DNA from: STD1-80 sp043802745
GTDB lineage: Bacteria > Patescibacteriota > Minisyncoccia > Minisyncoccales > CG1-02-41-26
Length of the DNA stretch: 43,160 bases
Assembly (NCBI GenBank): GCA_043802745.1
Contig: JAZDKU010000041.1
Span: forward strand, 1 to 43,160
Reading direction: 5' to 3'
Position 1 is the first letter of the stretch. Each line of letters begins with the position of its first letter. A model generated the notes under the pieces. It saw nothing but the letters and a program-made list of their open reading frames with translations, was not told the DNA's origin and did not search any database. Below, one piece after another: positions 22,817-30,392 of this stretch. The position numbers and the translations under genes are program-made.

Positions 22817-23209
22817 ATGAAAAATGAATTAAAGAAATTTGGAATGGTAATGGCAGGAGCTTTTATTATTTTGGGAATCTTATTTCGCTTTAAGAGTCAT
22901 TTACTTACTGCAACAATTCTTGCTTTGTTTGGATTTTTATTCGCTTTTTTTGGTTTGTTTTTGCCAAAGGCATTAAGGCCAATTAATTTCATTTGGATGA
23001 AGTTTTCTTTGGCTTTGGGGTTTGTTATGACCAGGATTATTTTAGCTATAGTGTTTTTTTTGATTGTTACACCCGTGGCTGTTATAGCTAGAATTTTTGG
23101 CAAACATTTCTTGGATTTGGAGATTGATAAAAATAAAAAAAGCTACTGGCAAAAAAAAGGCGATGTTCCCCAAAACTTACCAACTAATTTTTATGAAAGA
23201 CAATTTTAA
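22817..23209 (+). CDS. SxtJ-family membrane protein
   Basis: 130 aa with three to four membrane helices (about 9-22, 30-48, 60-85). The family pattern is clear: LRPINFIWMKFSLALGFVMTRIIL, then FFLIVTPVAVIARIFGK, and a soluble tail ending KKSYWQKK (the SYW motif). SxtJ proteins regularly follow NodU-type carbamoyltransferases, including in saxitoxin clusters, but their activity is unknown. The ORF begins 5 bases after the carbamoyltransferase stop and overlaps the SGNH gene by 17 bp. Confidence 0.82.
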   Translation: MKNELKKFGMVMAGAFIILGILFRFKSHLLTATILALFGFLFAFFGLFLPKALRPINFIWMKFSLALGFVMTRIILAIVFFLIVTPVAVIARIFGKHFLDLEIDKNKKSYWQKKGDVPQNLPTNFYERQF

Positions 23210-24254
23210 AAAATTTGTTTTTGCTTTGTTACCTCTTTTTCTATTATTACTTTTGGCTGAAACAGGAGCGAGATATTTTTACTATGAAAGAACTGGTAAA
23301 AATAAAGGTGCTTTGGCAATTATCGCTGTTGCCAATGAAGTGAGGTTTAAGGTTTTGTCTAAAATGGCAAGCCGATTTGTCGCAACATTGCCTAAAGAAC
23401 AAAACCTTTGGCAAGCTTTATACTCTGCTCAGGGTAAACAATTATTAGATGAATTTAAGGCAAGATACGAAGAAAATTTTGAAAAATTAAATCAAGAGAT
23501 TGTTTCTAATAAGGCCAAGCTTATTGTTTTATATTTGCCTTCCGATGACTATAAGAATCCTGAACAGCTTCTTTTTTCTAAGCTAAACAGGGAGTTTTTT
23601 AAATCATTGGCAGAAAAATACAAAGTTGATTATTTGGATTTAACTGATATTTTTTTCCAATATCCAGAAGACCAAATTACTTTATTGCCGGAAAACGGCC
23701 ACCTTTCTCGGTTTGGTAATCAAATTGTTGCTTTAGAGTTAGGGAATTTTTTGGAAAAAGAAGGATATAAAAATCAAAAAAGCGATTTTTCGTTTAGTAA
23801 ACGTCCGAAAATTATGGGCGATTTATCACCAAACGATAACACTGTTTGGGGGTATGGGCCAACAATGCCTTACCGGGTTATTAGTAATAAGCAAGGGTTT
23901 AGGATGGATTATGATTTGGCATTCCCCAAGCAAAAACAGAGAGTTCTGGTTTTGGGCGATTCTTTTTCATTCGGACCATATTTAAATAATCACGATACTT
24001 ATCCTGTTTTGCTTAATAAAAAATATCCGGAAAAAGAAATTATTAATGCTGGTATAGCTAGCTATACTATTACTGACGAGGTATCATTATTTTTAGAAAG
24101 AGCAAAGTTTGTAGAGCCAGACATAGTTGTTTTACAGGTTTTAGATAATGATATACCAGGGTTTTTTGCTTCGAGCATGAATAAATTCAATCGTAAAAAA
24201 ATTAGCGTTGTGCCATCAGCACTTGAAGTTGACTTCTTAAATAAGTTAAAATAA
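23193..24254 (+). CDS. Membrane-anchored SGNH-like protein with apparently permuted motif order
   Basis: 353 aa from ATG 23193 (MKDNFKKFVFALL); the longer frame from 23097 runs through the sxtJ gene and is rejected. One N-terminal membrane helix (about 6-22). Residues ~105-185 resemble the last third of an SGNH hydrolase (KLIVLYLPSDDY, DYLDLTDIF, then the catalytic-His-like NGHLSRFGNQIVA). Residues ~245-320 resemble the first half (VLVLGDSFSFGPYL for Block I with Ser, NAGIASYT for Block II, VVLQVLDNDIPG for Block III). The usual order is the reverse. It could be a circular permutation or two partial domains. Such esterases often acylate or deacylate extracellular glycans; sitting between sxtJ and sxtK it may trim the carbamoylated glycan. 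Function is inferred. Confidence 0.7.
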   Translation: MKDNFKKFVFALLPLFLLLLLAETGARYFYYERTGKNKGALAIIAVANEVRFKVLSKMASRFVATLPKEQNLWQALYSAQGKQLLDEFKARYEENFEKLNQEIVSNKAKLIVLYLPSDDYKNPEQLLFSKLNREFFKSLAEKYKVDYLDLTDIFFQYPEDQITLLPENGHLSRFGNQIVALELGNFLEKEGYKNQKSDFSFSKRPKIMGDLSPNDNTVWGYGPTMPYRVISNKQGFRMDYDLAFPKQKQRVLVLGDSFSFGPYLNNHDTYPVLLNKKYPEKEIINAGIASYTITDEVSLFLERAKFVEPDIVVLQVLDNDIPGFFASSMNKFNRKKISVVPSALEVDFLNKLK

Positions 24255-24259
24255 GTAAT

Positions 24260-24418
24260 ATGTCTAAAGTATCTATTCTTGTCGAGTTTTGGCAGTTTTT
24301 AAAAGGCAGCAAAAAATGGTGGCTTTTGCCCATTGTTGTTTTTCTTTTAGGTATAGGCGTTTTATTAGTGGCTACAGAGGGTTCTGCCTTGGCCCCATTT
24401 ATTTACGCCTTGTTTTAA
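24260..24418 (+). CDS. SxtK-like small membrane protein (DUF5989 type)
   Basis: 52 aa, ATG 24260 to TAA 24416-24418. An amphipathic start (SILVEFWQFLKGSKKWW) leads to one membrane helix (LLPIVVFLLGIGVLLV) and a short tail ending FIYALF. The FLKxxKKWWLxP pattern and size match the small protein that accompanies SxtJ next to carbamoyltransferases. It starts 5 bases after the SGNH stop. A transposon palindrome begins 2 bases after its stop, so its transcript is probably cut off from carA downstream. Confidence 0.8.
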   Translation: MSKVSILVEFWQFLKGSKKWWLLPIVVFLLGIGVLLVATEGSALAPFIYALF

Positions 24419-24420
24419 AA

Positions 24421-24445
24421 ATGGTAAAGGGCTGGGCTTTACCAT
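24421..24445. repeat. RAYT palindrome (family B), left copy
   Basis: ATGGTAAAG and CTTTACCAT form a 9-bp perfect stem around GGCTGGG, and GG/CC-like internal bases add asymmetry. It lies just upstream of the transposase ATG (24450) and in inverted orientation to the two other copies. Confidence 0.85.
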
Positions 24446-24449
24446 TATT

Positions 24450-25172
24450 ATGTCAACAATAATAAGACAATTTACTAATGGCGAAGTTTATCATTTAATC
24501 CTTAGAGGAGTTGATGACCGTAAGATTTTTGAGGATGAAAACGATTACTATAGGGGGATATTTTCCCTTTATGAATTTAATAACTCTGACCCAGTGAATA
24601 TAAGAAATAGACGACGAGAACGCTCACAAATAAAAAGCGGTAAAGCCCAGCCCTTTACCACTTTACAAGAAATTGAAAGGATTGAGGCGCAAAGAAGGGA
24701 TTTGTTTGTTGAGGTTCTATCTTTTTGCCTTATGCCAAACCATATTCATTTATTAGTCCGTCAGTTAAAAGATGATGGTATTTCTAAATTTATGAATAAA
24801 TTTGGCGGTTATGCTTATTATTTTAATCAGAAATATCAACGTAGGGGCCATCTTTTTCAAGATCGTTTTAGGTCGGTGCATATAAAAGATGACGAGCAAC
24901 TAAAAACCGCTTTTGTTTATGTGCATACTAACCCTGTTTCATTGGTTGAGCCCGGGTGGAAAGAAGGGGGCATTAAAGATTTAGAGAAAACCAAGCAATT
25001 TATTGAGAATTATAAATGGTCAAGTTATGCTGACTATATTGGCGGAAAGAATTTTCCGTCTTTAACCAGCAGAGATTTGCTATTAGAAGTTATGGAGGGT
25101 ATTGAAGGTTGTAAAAAATTTGTTAATGGTTGGTTAGAATATAAAAAATCAGGGGCGGGCGCTATTCGGTAA
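24450..25172 (+). CDS. REP-associated tyrosine transposase (RAYT, Y1 superfamily)
   Basis: 240 aa. The Y1 metal motif H98-x-H100 is in MPNHIHLLVRQ. The candidate catalytic tyrosine lies in the cluster Y121-Y129 (GGYAYYFNQKY), followed by the RAYT signature RGHLFQDRFRSVHI and VYVHTNPV. The N-terminus (NGEVYHLILRGVDDRKIF) and the WSSYADYIGG segment are also typical. It would cut and join single-stranded hairpin DNA. Codons 63-71 are supplied by a copy of its own palindrome, and its TAA stop lies inside the right-hand copy. The catalytic residues look intact, so it may be active. Confidence 0.9.
   Translation: MSTIIRQFTNGEVYHLILRGVDDRKIFEDENDYYRGIFSLYEFNNSDPVNIRNRRRERSQIKSGKAQPFTTLQEIERIEAQRRDLFVEVLSFCLMPNHIHLLVRQLKDDGISKFMNKFGGYAYYFNQKYQRRGHLFQDRFRSVHIKDDEQLKTAFVYVHTNPVSLVEPGWKEGGIKDLEKTKQFIENYKWSSYADYIGGKNFPSLTSRDLLLEVMEGIEGCKKFVNGWLEYKKSGAGAIR
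24639..24660. repeat. RAYT palindrome (family B), internal copy inside the transposase gene
   Basis: GGTAAAGCCCAGCCCTTTAC plus CA matches the right-hand copy for 27 bases into its flank (continuing CTTT). It is translated in frame (GKAQPFTT) within the transposase, in a charged linker before the HIH motif. Confidence 0.85.
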
Positions 25173-25189
25173 AGCCCAGCCCTTTACCA
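25168..25189. repeat. RAYT palindrome (family B), right copy
   Basis: The same sequence as the internal copy and the inverse of the left copy. Its TAA is the transposase stop, and it ends 5 bases before the carA ATG (25195), so a hairpin here could affect carA translation. Confidence 0.85.
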
Positions 25190-25194
25190 CTTTT

Positions 25195-26235
25195 ATGTTG
25201 CAAATAGCAAAAATTATTCTAAAAAATAACTCTTGTTATAAGGGTTATTTTTTTAGCAAACAAAAATCTGTTTCTGGGGAAATGGTTTTTAATACCAGTA
25301 TGGTTGGTTACCCCCAGGCCATAACCGACCCTTCGTATAGGGGGCAGATTTTGGTTTTAACCTATCCGTTGATTGGAAATTATGGTGTTTCAAATCAAGA
25401 ATTTGAGTCAGAAAAGATTCAAGTTGCTGGCTTAGTGATTAGCGATTATTCTTTTAATTATAGCCATTTTTCAGCGGTAAAATCATTGGCTGATTGGCTT
25501 AATGAACAAAATATTCCCGGAGTTTTTGGTATTGATACAAGGGCTTTAACTAAAGAGTTAAGAACAGAAGGAACAATGCCAGCTAAAATTATAAGTAAAA
25601 AAGATAATTTGGATTTTATTGATTCAAATAAACTTGATTTGGTTGGCTGTGTTTCTATTAAAGAAACAATAGTTTATCCCAAAGGGAAAAAGGCAGTTCT
25701 TTTGCTTGATTGCGGGGTTAAATTGAGTATTATTAGAAATTTATTGAAAAGAAATATTACTGTTATTAGGGTTCCGTATAATTGCGATGTTTCCAAAATT
25801 AAAGAAAAATTCAGCGGAGTTGTAATTTCTAACGGCCCGGGAGATCCCAAAATGTGCCAGGCAACAATAAAGACAATTCAGCAGTGTTTTAAAAAAAAGA
25901 TTCCAACTTTGGGAATATGTTTGGGCAATCAGCTAATGGCTTTGGCTTGTGGGGGAGAGACCTATAAATTAAAGTTTGGCCACAGGGGACAAAATCAGCC
26001 ATGTTATGACGTTCAAACAAAAAAGTGTTTTATTACTAGTCAAAACCATAGCTTTGCCGTTGAGCCAGATTTGCCAAAAAATTGGCAGGCTTGGTTTTTA
26101 AATCTTAATGATCAAACCATTGAAGGTATAAAGCATAAAGCATTACCGTTTTTTTCTGTTCAGTTTCACCCCGAAGCAAATCCAGGGCCAAATGACACCG
26201 AATGGATTTTCGATGATTTCATTAAACTTCTTTAA
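25195..26235 (+). CDS. carA: Carbamoyl-phosphate synthase small subunit (glutamine amidotransferase)
   Basis: 346 aa. The N-terminal CPSase small-chain domain (about 1-145) shows GEMVFNTSMVGYPQAITDPSY, VAGLVI and GVFGIDTRALTKELRTEG. The C-terminal class I glutamine amidotransferase domain has the nucleophile C242 in LGICLGNQLMALA and H325-E327 in FSVQFHPEAN. It supplies ammonia from glutamine to CarB. It is 5 bases upstream of carB. The start ATG follows the transposon palindrome by 5 bases and no Shine-Dalgarno is present, so how it is transcribed is unclear. Its placement beside a carbamoyltransferase suggests a role in glycan carbamoylation rather than, or besides, pyrimidine and arginine synthesis. 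Confidence 0.95.
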   Translation: MLQIAKIILKNNSCYKGYFFSKQKSVSGEMVFNTSMVGYPQAITDPSYRGQILVLTYPLIGNYGVSNQEFESEKIQVAGLVISDYSFNYSHFSAVKSLADWLNEQNIPGVFGIDTRALTKELRTEGTMPAKIISKKDNLDFIDSNKLDLVGCVSIKETIVYPKGKKAVLLLDCGVKLSIIRNLLKRNITVIRVPYNCDVSKIKEKFSGVVISNGPGDPKMCQATIKTIQQCFKKKIPTLGICLGNQLMALACGGETYKLKFGHRGQNQPCYDVQTKKCFITSQNHSFAVEPDLPKNWQAWFLNLNDQTIEGIKHKALPFFSVQFHPEANPGPNDTEWIFDDFIKLL

Positions 26236-26240
26236 TAATA

Positions 26241-29200
26241 ATGGATAAAAACATTAAAAAAATTCTTATACTGGGTTCTGGAGCTTTAAAAATCGGGGAA
26301 GCAGGCGAGTTTGATTATTCTGGCTCTCAAGCAATTAAGGCCTTAAAAGAGGAAGGTATTGAAGTTATTTTAATTAACCCCAATATTGCCACTATTCAAA
26401 CATCAGAACACTTAGCTAATAGGGTTTATTTTTTGCCAGTTAACAGTTACTTTACGCAAAAAGTTATTGAAAAAGAAAAGCCACAGGGAATTTTGCTTGG
26501 TTTTGGCGGACAAACTGCTTTAAATTGCGGTTTAGAGCTTTTTTTAAAAGGGGTTTTGGCCAAAAATAATGTGCAGGTTTTGGGTACTTCAATAAAGGCC
26601 ATTGAAACAACTGAAGACAGGTGGCTTTTCGTTAAACACTTAGAAAAAATTGGCTGTTTATATCCAAAAAGCCAAGCAATTAGCTCAATTCAAGAGGCGA
26701 AAATAGCGGCTGAAAAAATTGGCTTTCCTATAATGTTAAGAGTAGCTTTTGCTTTGGGGGGAAAGGGTTCGGGCGTGGCTCATAATTTAAAAGACTTAAA
26801 TGAGCTGGTAAGGAAAGGCCTGGCTCATAGCCCGCAAATTTTAGTTGAAGAATATCTGGGGGGTTGGAAAGAAATTGAATATGAGGTAGTGAGAGATAAG
26901 TTTGATAATTGCATTACAGTTTGTAATATGGAGAACTTTGACCCAATGGGTGTTCATACTGGCGAGAGCATTGTGGTGGCGCCATCGCAAACTTTAGATA
27001 ATTTTCAATACCATTTTTTAAGAGACATTGCTGTAAAAGTTGTGCGTTCTTTGGATATTGTGGGGGAGTGCAATATTCAAATAGCCCTAGACGCTGACTC
27101 CAACGATTATCGGATTATTGAAGTGAATGCTCGGCTATCAAGAAGCTCGGCTTTGGCTTCAAAAGCTACTGGCTATCCCTTGGCTTTTGTGGCCGCCAAA
27201 TTGGCTTTAGGTTTTTCTTTAGCTGATTTAAAAAATGCGGTTACTAAAACTACCTCGGCTTTTTTTGAGCCATCTTTGGACTATATTGTTGTTAAAATTC
27301 CTAGATGGGATTTACGAAAGTTCCGCAGGGCCACAGAAACTCTTGGCTCGGAAATGAAATCAGTGGGAGAAGTGATGGCTATTGGTCGGAATTTTGAAGA
27401 GACATTGCAAAAGGCCTTGCGTATGTTAAATATTGGAGTTGATGGCTTGGTGGCAAACCTTGTTAGAGGCTTTGCCTCTAACAATGCAAATAAAAATAAT
27501 GAAGAGCAAATAAAAAATCCTACGCCAGAAAGAATTTTTTGTATTGCTAATGCGTTACAAAATGGCGTTTCAGTGGAAACAATTAACAATTGGTCAAAAA
27601 TAGATAAGTGGTTTCTTTATAAAATTGCCAATATTGTTAAAACAGCAAATTTGCTTAAAAAAACAGGAGTTTTAGAAAAGCAAAAAATTTTAACAGCAAA
27701 ACAGCAGGGTTTTTCTGATAGCCAAATCAGCCGTTTAATTAACACAACTGAAGATAATGTGAGAAGCTATCGAAAAAAAAATAATATTATTCCCAAAGTA
27801 AAACAAATCGATACATTGGCTGGGGAATATCCAGCCAAGACAAATTATCTCTATCTAACATATAATGGCCAAGAAGACGACATTGTTTTCGATAAAGCTA
27901 AAAATAAAAAAGTAATTGTTTTGGGCTCGGGCGCTTATTGTATTGGTTCATCAGTGGAGTTTGATTGGTGCTGTGTGAACGCAGTCAGAACATTTAAAAA
28001 AATGGGCCAAGAAGCTATTATGATAAACTGCAACCCAGAAACAGTTTCCACTGACTATGATGAATGCGACAAACTCTATTTTGAAGAGTTAACTGCTGAG
28101 CGGGCGCTGGACATTTACGAAAAAGAAAAGCCAAATGGCCTGGTGGTTTCAATGGCTGGGCAAATTCCTAATAACTTGGCTTTAAAATTATCTAAAGAAA
28201 AAGTGAAAATATTGGGTACTAAAGCCCAAAGCATTGATCAAGCCGAAGATAGGCATAAGTTTTCCAAGCTGTTAGATGAATTAAACATCAAACAGCCCCA
28301 ATGGAAAGAGTGCTCAAATGTTGAGGCCTCGGAGGTGTTTGCTAATAAAGTTGGCTATCCTGTTTTGGTGAGGCCATCTTATGTTTTATCTGGTTCAGCT
28401 ATGAGCGTGGCTTTTAACAGCAGTGATTTAAAAGAGTATTTAAATAAAGCCGCTAATATTAACCACGAACATCCAGTGGTGGTAACTAAGTTTATTACGG
28501 GAGCCAAGGAAGTGGAGATAGATGCAGTTGCCCAAAATGGTAAATTAATTAATTGGGTCATCACTGAACATGTGGAAAACGCAGGCGTTCATTCTGGAGA
28601 CGCTACTATTTTAATGCCAGCGCAAAGAATTTATTTAGCCACTTTAAAAAGAATAAAAGACATTAGCCAGGAGATCAGCCAGCGTTTGGCAATAACTGGG
28701 CCTTTTAATATCCAGTTTTTAGCTAAAGATAACAAAGTAATGGTAATTGAATGTAATTTAAGGGCTTCAAGAACTTTGCCTTTTATTTCCAAGGTAAGCA
28801 GGATAAATTTTGCTGATTTATCAGCTAAGGTTTTGGCAGGTAAAAAGGTTACGCCTGTAAAAAATGGTTTTTCTTTAAATTATGTTGGAGTAAAAGCGCC
28901 CCAGTTTTCTTTTTCTCGTCTTTCAGGGGCTGATCCTATTTTAACTGTGGAGATGTCTTCAACAGGTGAGGTGGCTTGCTTTGGCGACACAGTGGAGGAG
29001 GCGTATCTAAAAGCTATTATTGCCACTGGCTTTAAACTGCCTAAAAAAAATATCTTAATTAGTTTGGGAGGCATTGAAAATAAGGTTGATTTTTTGCCAT
29101 CAGCGAAAAAATTAGCAGAGCTGGGTTACAAAATTTTTGCCACCAACAGTACAGCCGCTTTTTTAAAAGATAATGGCGTTAATTGTTCTGTTTTGCATAA

Positions 29201-29447
29201 AATATCGCAAAACCAACAGCCAAATATAAAACAATATATAGAAAAAGCCAAAATTGATCTAGTCATTAATATTACTGATGAGGAATTTGTCAATTATATT
29301 CATGATGATTACTTAATCAGACGCAAAGCCGTTGACTTTAATATTCCCCTACTCACTAATTTGCAAGCTACTAAGCTTTTTGTTAAATCCATTGCTACCT
29401 TGAAAGTAGGGGATTTAAAGATAAAATCATGGGACGAGTATTACTAG
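26241..29447 (+). CDS. carB: Carbamoyl-phosphate synthase large subunit
   Basis: 1068 aa, full length for the family. Two ATP-grasp halves are visible: the first begins ILILGSGALKIGEAGEFDYSG, the second VIVLGSGAYCIGSSVEFDW near residue 553. Both carry the ATP-grasp and metal stretches (EYEVVRDKFDNCITVCNMEN and EIDAVAQNGKLINWVITEHV, shown only in part here). GFSDSQISRL and a DTLAGEYPAKT linker mark the oligomerisation domain; the last ~130 residues are the MGS-like regulatory domain (FATNSTAAFLKDNGV). It makes carbamoyl phosphate from bicarbonate, ATP and CarA-derived ammonia. No truncation or frameshift is seen. Confidence 0.95.
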   Translation: MDKNIKKILILGSGALKIGEAGEFDYSGSQAIKALKEEGIEVILINPNIATIQTSEHLANRVYFLPVNSYFTQKVIEKEKPQGILLGFGGQTALNCGLELFLKGVLAKNNVQVLGTSIKAIETTEDRWLFVKHLEKIGCLYPKSQAISSIQEAKIAAEKIGFPIMLRVAFALGGKGSGVAHNLKDLNELVRKGLAHSPQILVEEYLGGWKEIEYEVVRDKFDNCITVCNMENFDPMGVHTGESIVVAPSQTLDNFQYHFLRDIAVKVVRSLDIVGECNIQIALDADSNDYRIIEVNARLSRSSALASKATGYPLAFVAAKLALGFSLADLKNAVTKTTSAFFEPSLDYIVVKIPRWDLRKFRRATETLGSEMKSVGEVMAIGRNFEETLQKALRMLNIGVDGLVANLVRGFASNNANKNNEEQIKNPTPERIFCIANALQNGVSVETINNWSKIDKWFLYKIANIVKTANLLKKTGVLEKQKILTAKQQGFSDSQISRLINTTEDNVRSYRKKNNIIPKVKQIDTLAGEYPAKTNYLYLTYNGQEDDIVFDKAKNKKVIVLGSGAYCIGSSVEFDWCCVNAVRTFKKMGQEAIMINCNPETVSTDYDECDKLYFEELTAERALDIYEKEKPNGLVVSMAGQIPNNLALKLSKEKVKILGTKAQSIDQAEDRHKFSKLLDELNIKQPQWKECSNVEASEVFANKVGYPVLVRPSYVLSGSAMSVAFNSSDLKEYLNKAANINHEHPVVVTKFITGAKEVEIDAVAQNGKLINWVITEHVENAGVHSGDATILMPAQRIYLATLKRIKDISQEISQRLAITGPFNIQFLAKDNKVMVIECNLRASRTLPFISKVSRINFADLSAKVLAGKKVTPVKNGFSLNYVGVKAPQFSFSRLSGADPILTVEMSSTGEVACFGDTVEEAYLKAIIATGFKLPKKNILISLGGIENKVDFLPSAKKLAELGYKIFATNSTAAFLKDNGVNCSVLHKISQNQQPNIKQYIEKAKIDLVINITDEEFVNYIHDDYLIRRKAVDFNIPLLTNLQATKLFVKSIATLKVGDLKIKSWDEYY

Positions 29448-29456
29448 TGCCTGGGG

Positions 29457-29485
29457 TTGTGGCAGAGGGTTATTTTTGGTAAAAT
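29457..29485 (+). promoter_or_regulatory. Promoter of the heptose gene group
   Basis: TTGTGG (29457-29462), a 17-base spacer, then TGG-TAAAAT with TAAAAT at 29480-29485 and the TG extension at 29477-29478. Transcription would start near 29492, 10 bases before the ATG at 29502. The TTG that opens the longer reading frame is therefore the -35, not a start codon. Confidence 0.55.
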
Positions 29486-29501
29486 AAAAAAGTTAAAATA
29501 T

Positions 29502-30365
29502 ATGGGATATGGTGGAGCTTTAATGTGGACGGCCCTTGCGGCCAATCTTAAAAAAACTTACCCTAACAAGAAAGTGCTTTTTGTGTACAAAAGAACGAGC
29601 TCAGACTTTGTTATTTATGAGAATAATCCTGATATCGACAAGATACTATCTAAATACAAATACTTTTTTTTGAAAAACAAATTTAAACAAAAAGATTGGA
29701 TTATTGTGAAGATGGATAACCCTGAATTGCATTATTGGGAAAAAGATGAGAAGGAAAAAATAACTTATAAAAGCGGAAAACATGCAATTGAGTGGGAGTG
29801 TGAGTATTTTAAGATAAAAAATATTTTATTAAAACCGGTCTTAAGGTTAACGGATAAAGAATTAAAAAAGGTTGATGAGTTGTTAATTGTCCATAATTTA
29901 AAAAGCAAGGATTTTATTGTTATTGAGCCAAACTCAAAAACATCTTTTGCTCCAAATAACCAATGGTTTTTTGATAGATGGCAAGAGTTAGCGGATTTGT
30001 TAAAGAAAAAAGGCCAAGTTATGGTTCAGTTAGGGCCAGATGGCTCGCCGGTTTTATCTGGCGTGGTTAATCTGACTGGCAAAACTTCTTTTCGGGAGGC
30101 AGTTGGGCTGATTGGAAAGGCAAAATTATTTGTTGGATATTCTGGTGGCTTAATGCATGGGGCAAGGGCAATGGATGTTATGGCCGTAATTTTAGCGAGT
30201 GGTTTTGAGCCATTAGAGCTAGCTAATTATCCCCAAAACTTAAACATTTATAAAAAAGTGGAATGTGCTAATTGTGGCTTAAAGACCCCCTGTCCTTTTG
30301 GAAGAAAATGTATGGAGAAAATTACTGTTGAGGAGGTATATAATAGTATTCTTGATATTATTTAA
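29502..30365 (+). CDS. Glycosyltransferase family 9 (heptosyltransferase-like)
   Basis: 287 aa from ATG 29502 (MGYGGALMWTALAANL), chosen because a promoter overlaps the longer TTG-initiated frame. GT9 features: an N-terminal GGALMWTALAANLKK helix like the GDxxxxTP...L region, FIVIEPNSKTSFAPNNQW for the central strand, and the donor-site segment AVGLIGKAKLFVGYSGGLMHGARAMDVMAV. C277-type cysteines near the end (CANCGLKTPCPFGRKC) form a possible metal cluster, also found in GT9 proteins. It immediately precedes gmhA, so it probably transfers heptose from ADP-heptose; this is inferred. Confidence 0.78.
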   Translation: MGYGGALMWTALAANLKKTYPNKKVLFVYKRTSSDFVIYENNPDIDKILSKYKYFFLKNKFKQKDWIIVKMDNPELHYWEKDEKEKITYKSGKHAIEWECEYFKIKNILLKPVLRLTDKELKKVDELLIVHNLKSKDFIVIEPNSKTSFAPNNQWFFDRWQELADLLKKKGQVMVQLGPDGSPVLSGVVNLTGKTSFREAVGLIGKAKLFVGYSGGLMHGARAMDVMAVILASGFEPLELANYPQNLNIYKKVECANCGLKTPCPFGRKCMEKITVEEVYNSILDII

Positions 30366-30376
30366 CATGTTTACTA

Positions 30377-30385
30377 TGATAAAAT
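30377..30385 (+). promoter_or_regulatory. Extended -10 promoter of gmhA
   Basis: TGATAAAAT (TG-n-TAAAAT) ends 8 bases before the gmhA ATG at 30393, again predicting a leaderless or near-leaderless mRNA. No strong -35 is seen. Confidence 0.5.
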
Positions 30386-30392
30386 ATCTATT

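Larger units (their letters stand above)
24421..25190 (+). mobile_element. RAYT transposable unit bounded by palindromic ends
   Basis: The segment is bounded by near-palindromes at 24421-24445 and 25168-25190 that are inverted copies of one another, and encloses one transposase gene. Palindromic ends suit Y1 single-strand transposases (IS200/IS605 relatives), which recognise hairpins. It lies exactly between the stop of the sxtK-like gene and the start of carA, which keep gaps of only 2 and 4 bases to it. No target duplication is expected for this class and none is seen. Confidence 0.7.

Noticed and set aside
23097..23192. N-terminal extension of the SGNH protein starting at 23097
   Set aside because: The extra 32 residues lie in the sxtJ gene in another frame and precede the natural signal-anchor (MKDNFKKFVFALL).
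24421..25190. CRISPR array from the repeated palindrome near 24.4-25.2 kb
   Set aside because: There are only three copies, with unequal gaps, one inverted, and a transposase gene between them; no cas genes.
29457..29501. TTG start giving 15 extra residues on the GT9 protein
   Set aside because: The TTG is the -35 of a promoter whose extended -10 is at 29477-29485; the transcript starts after it, so ATG 29502 is the start.
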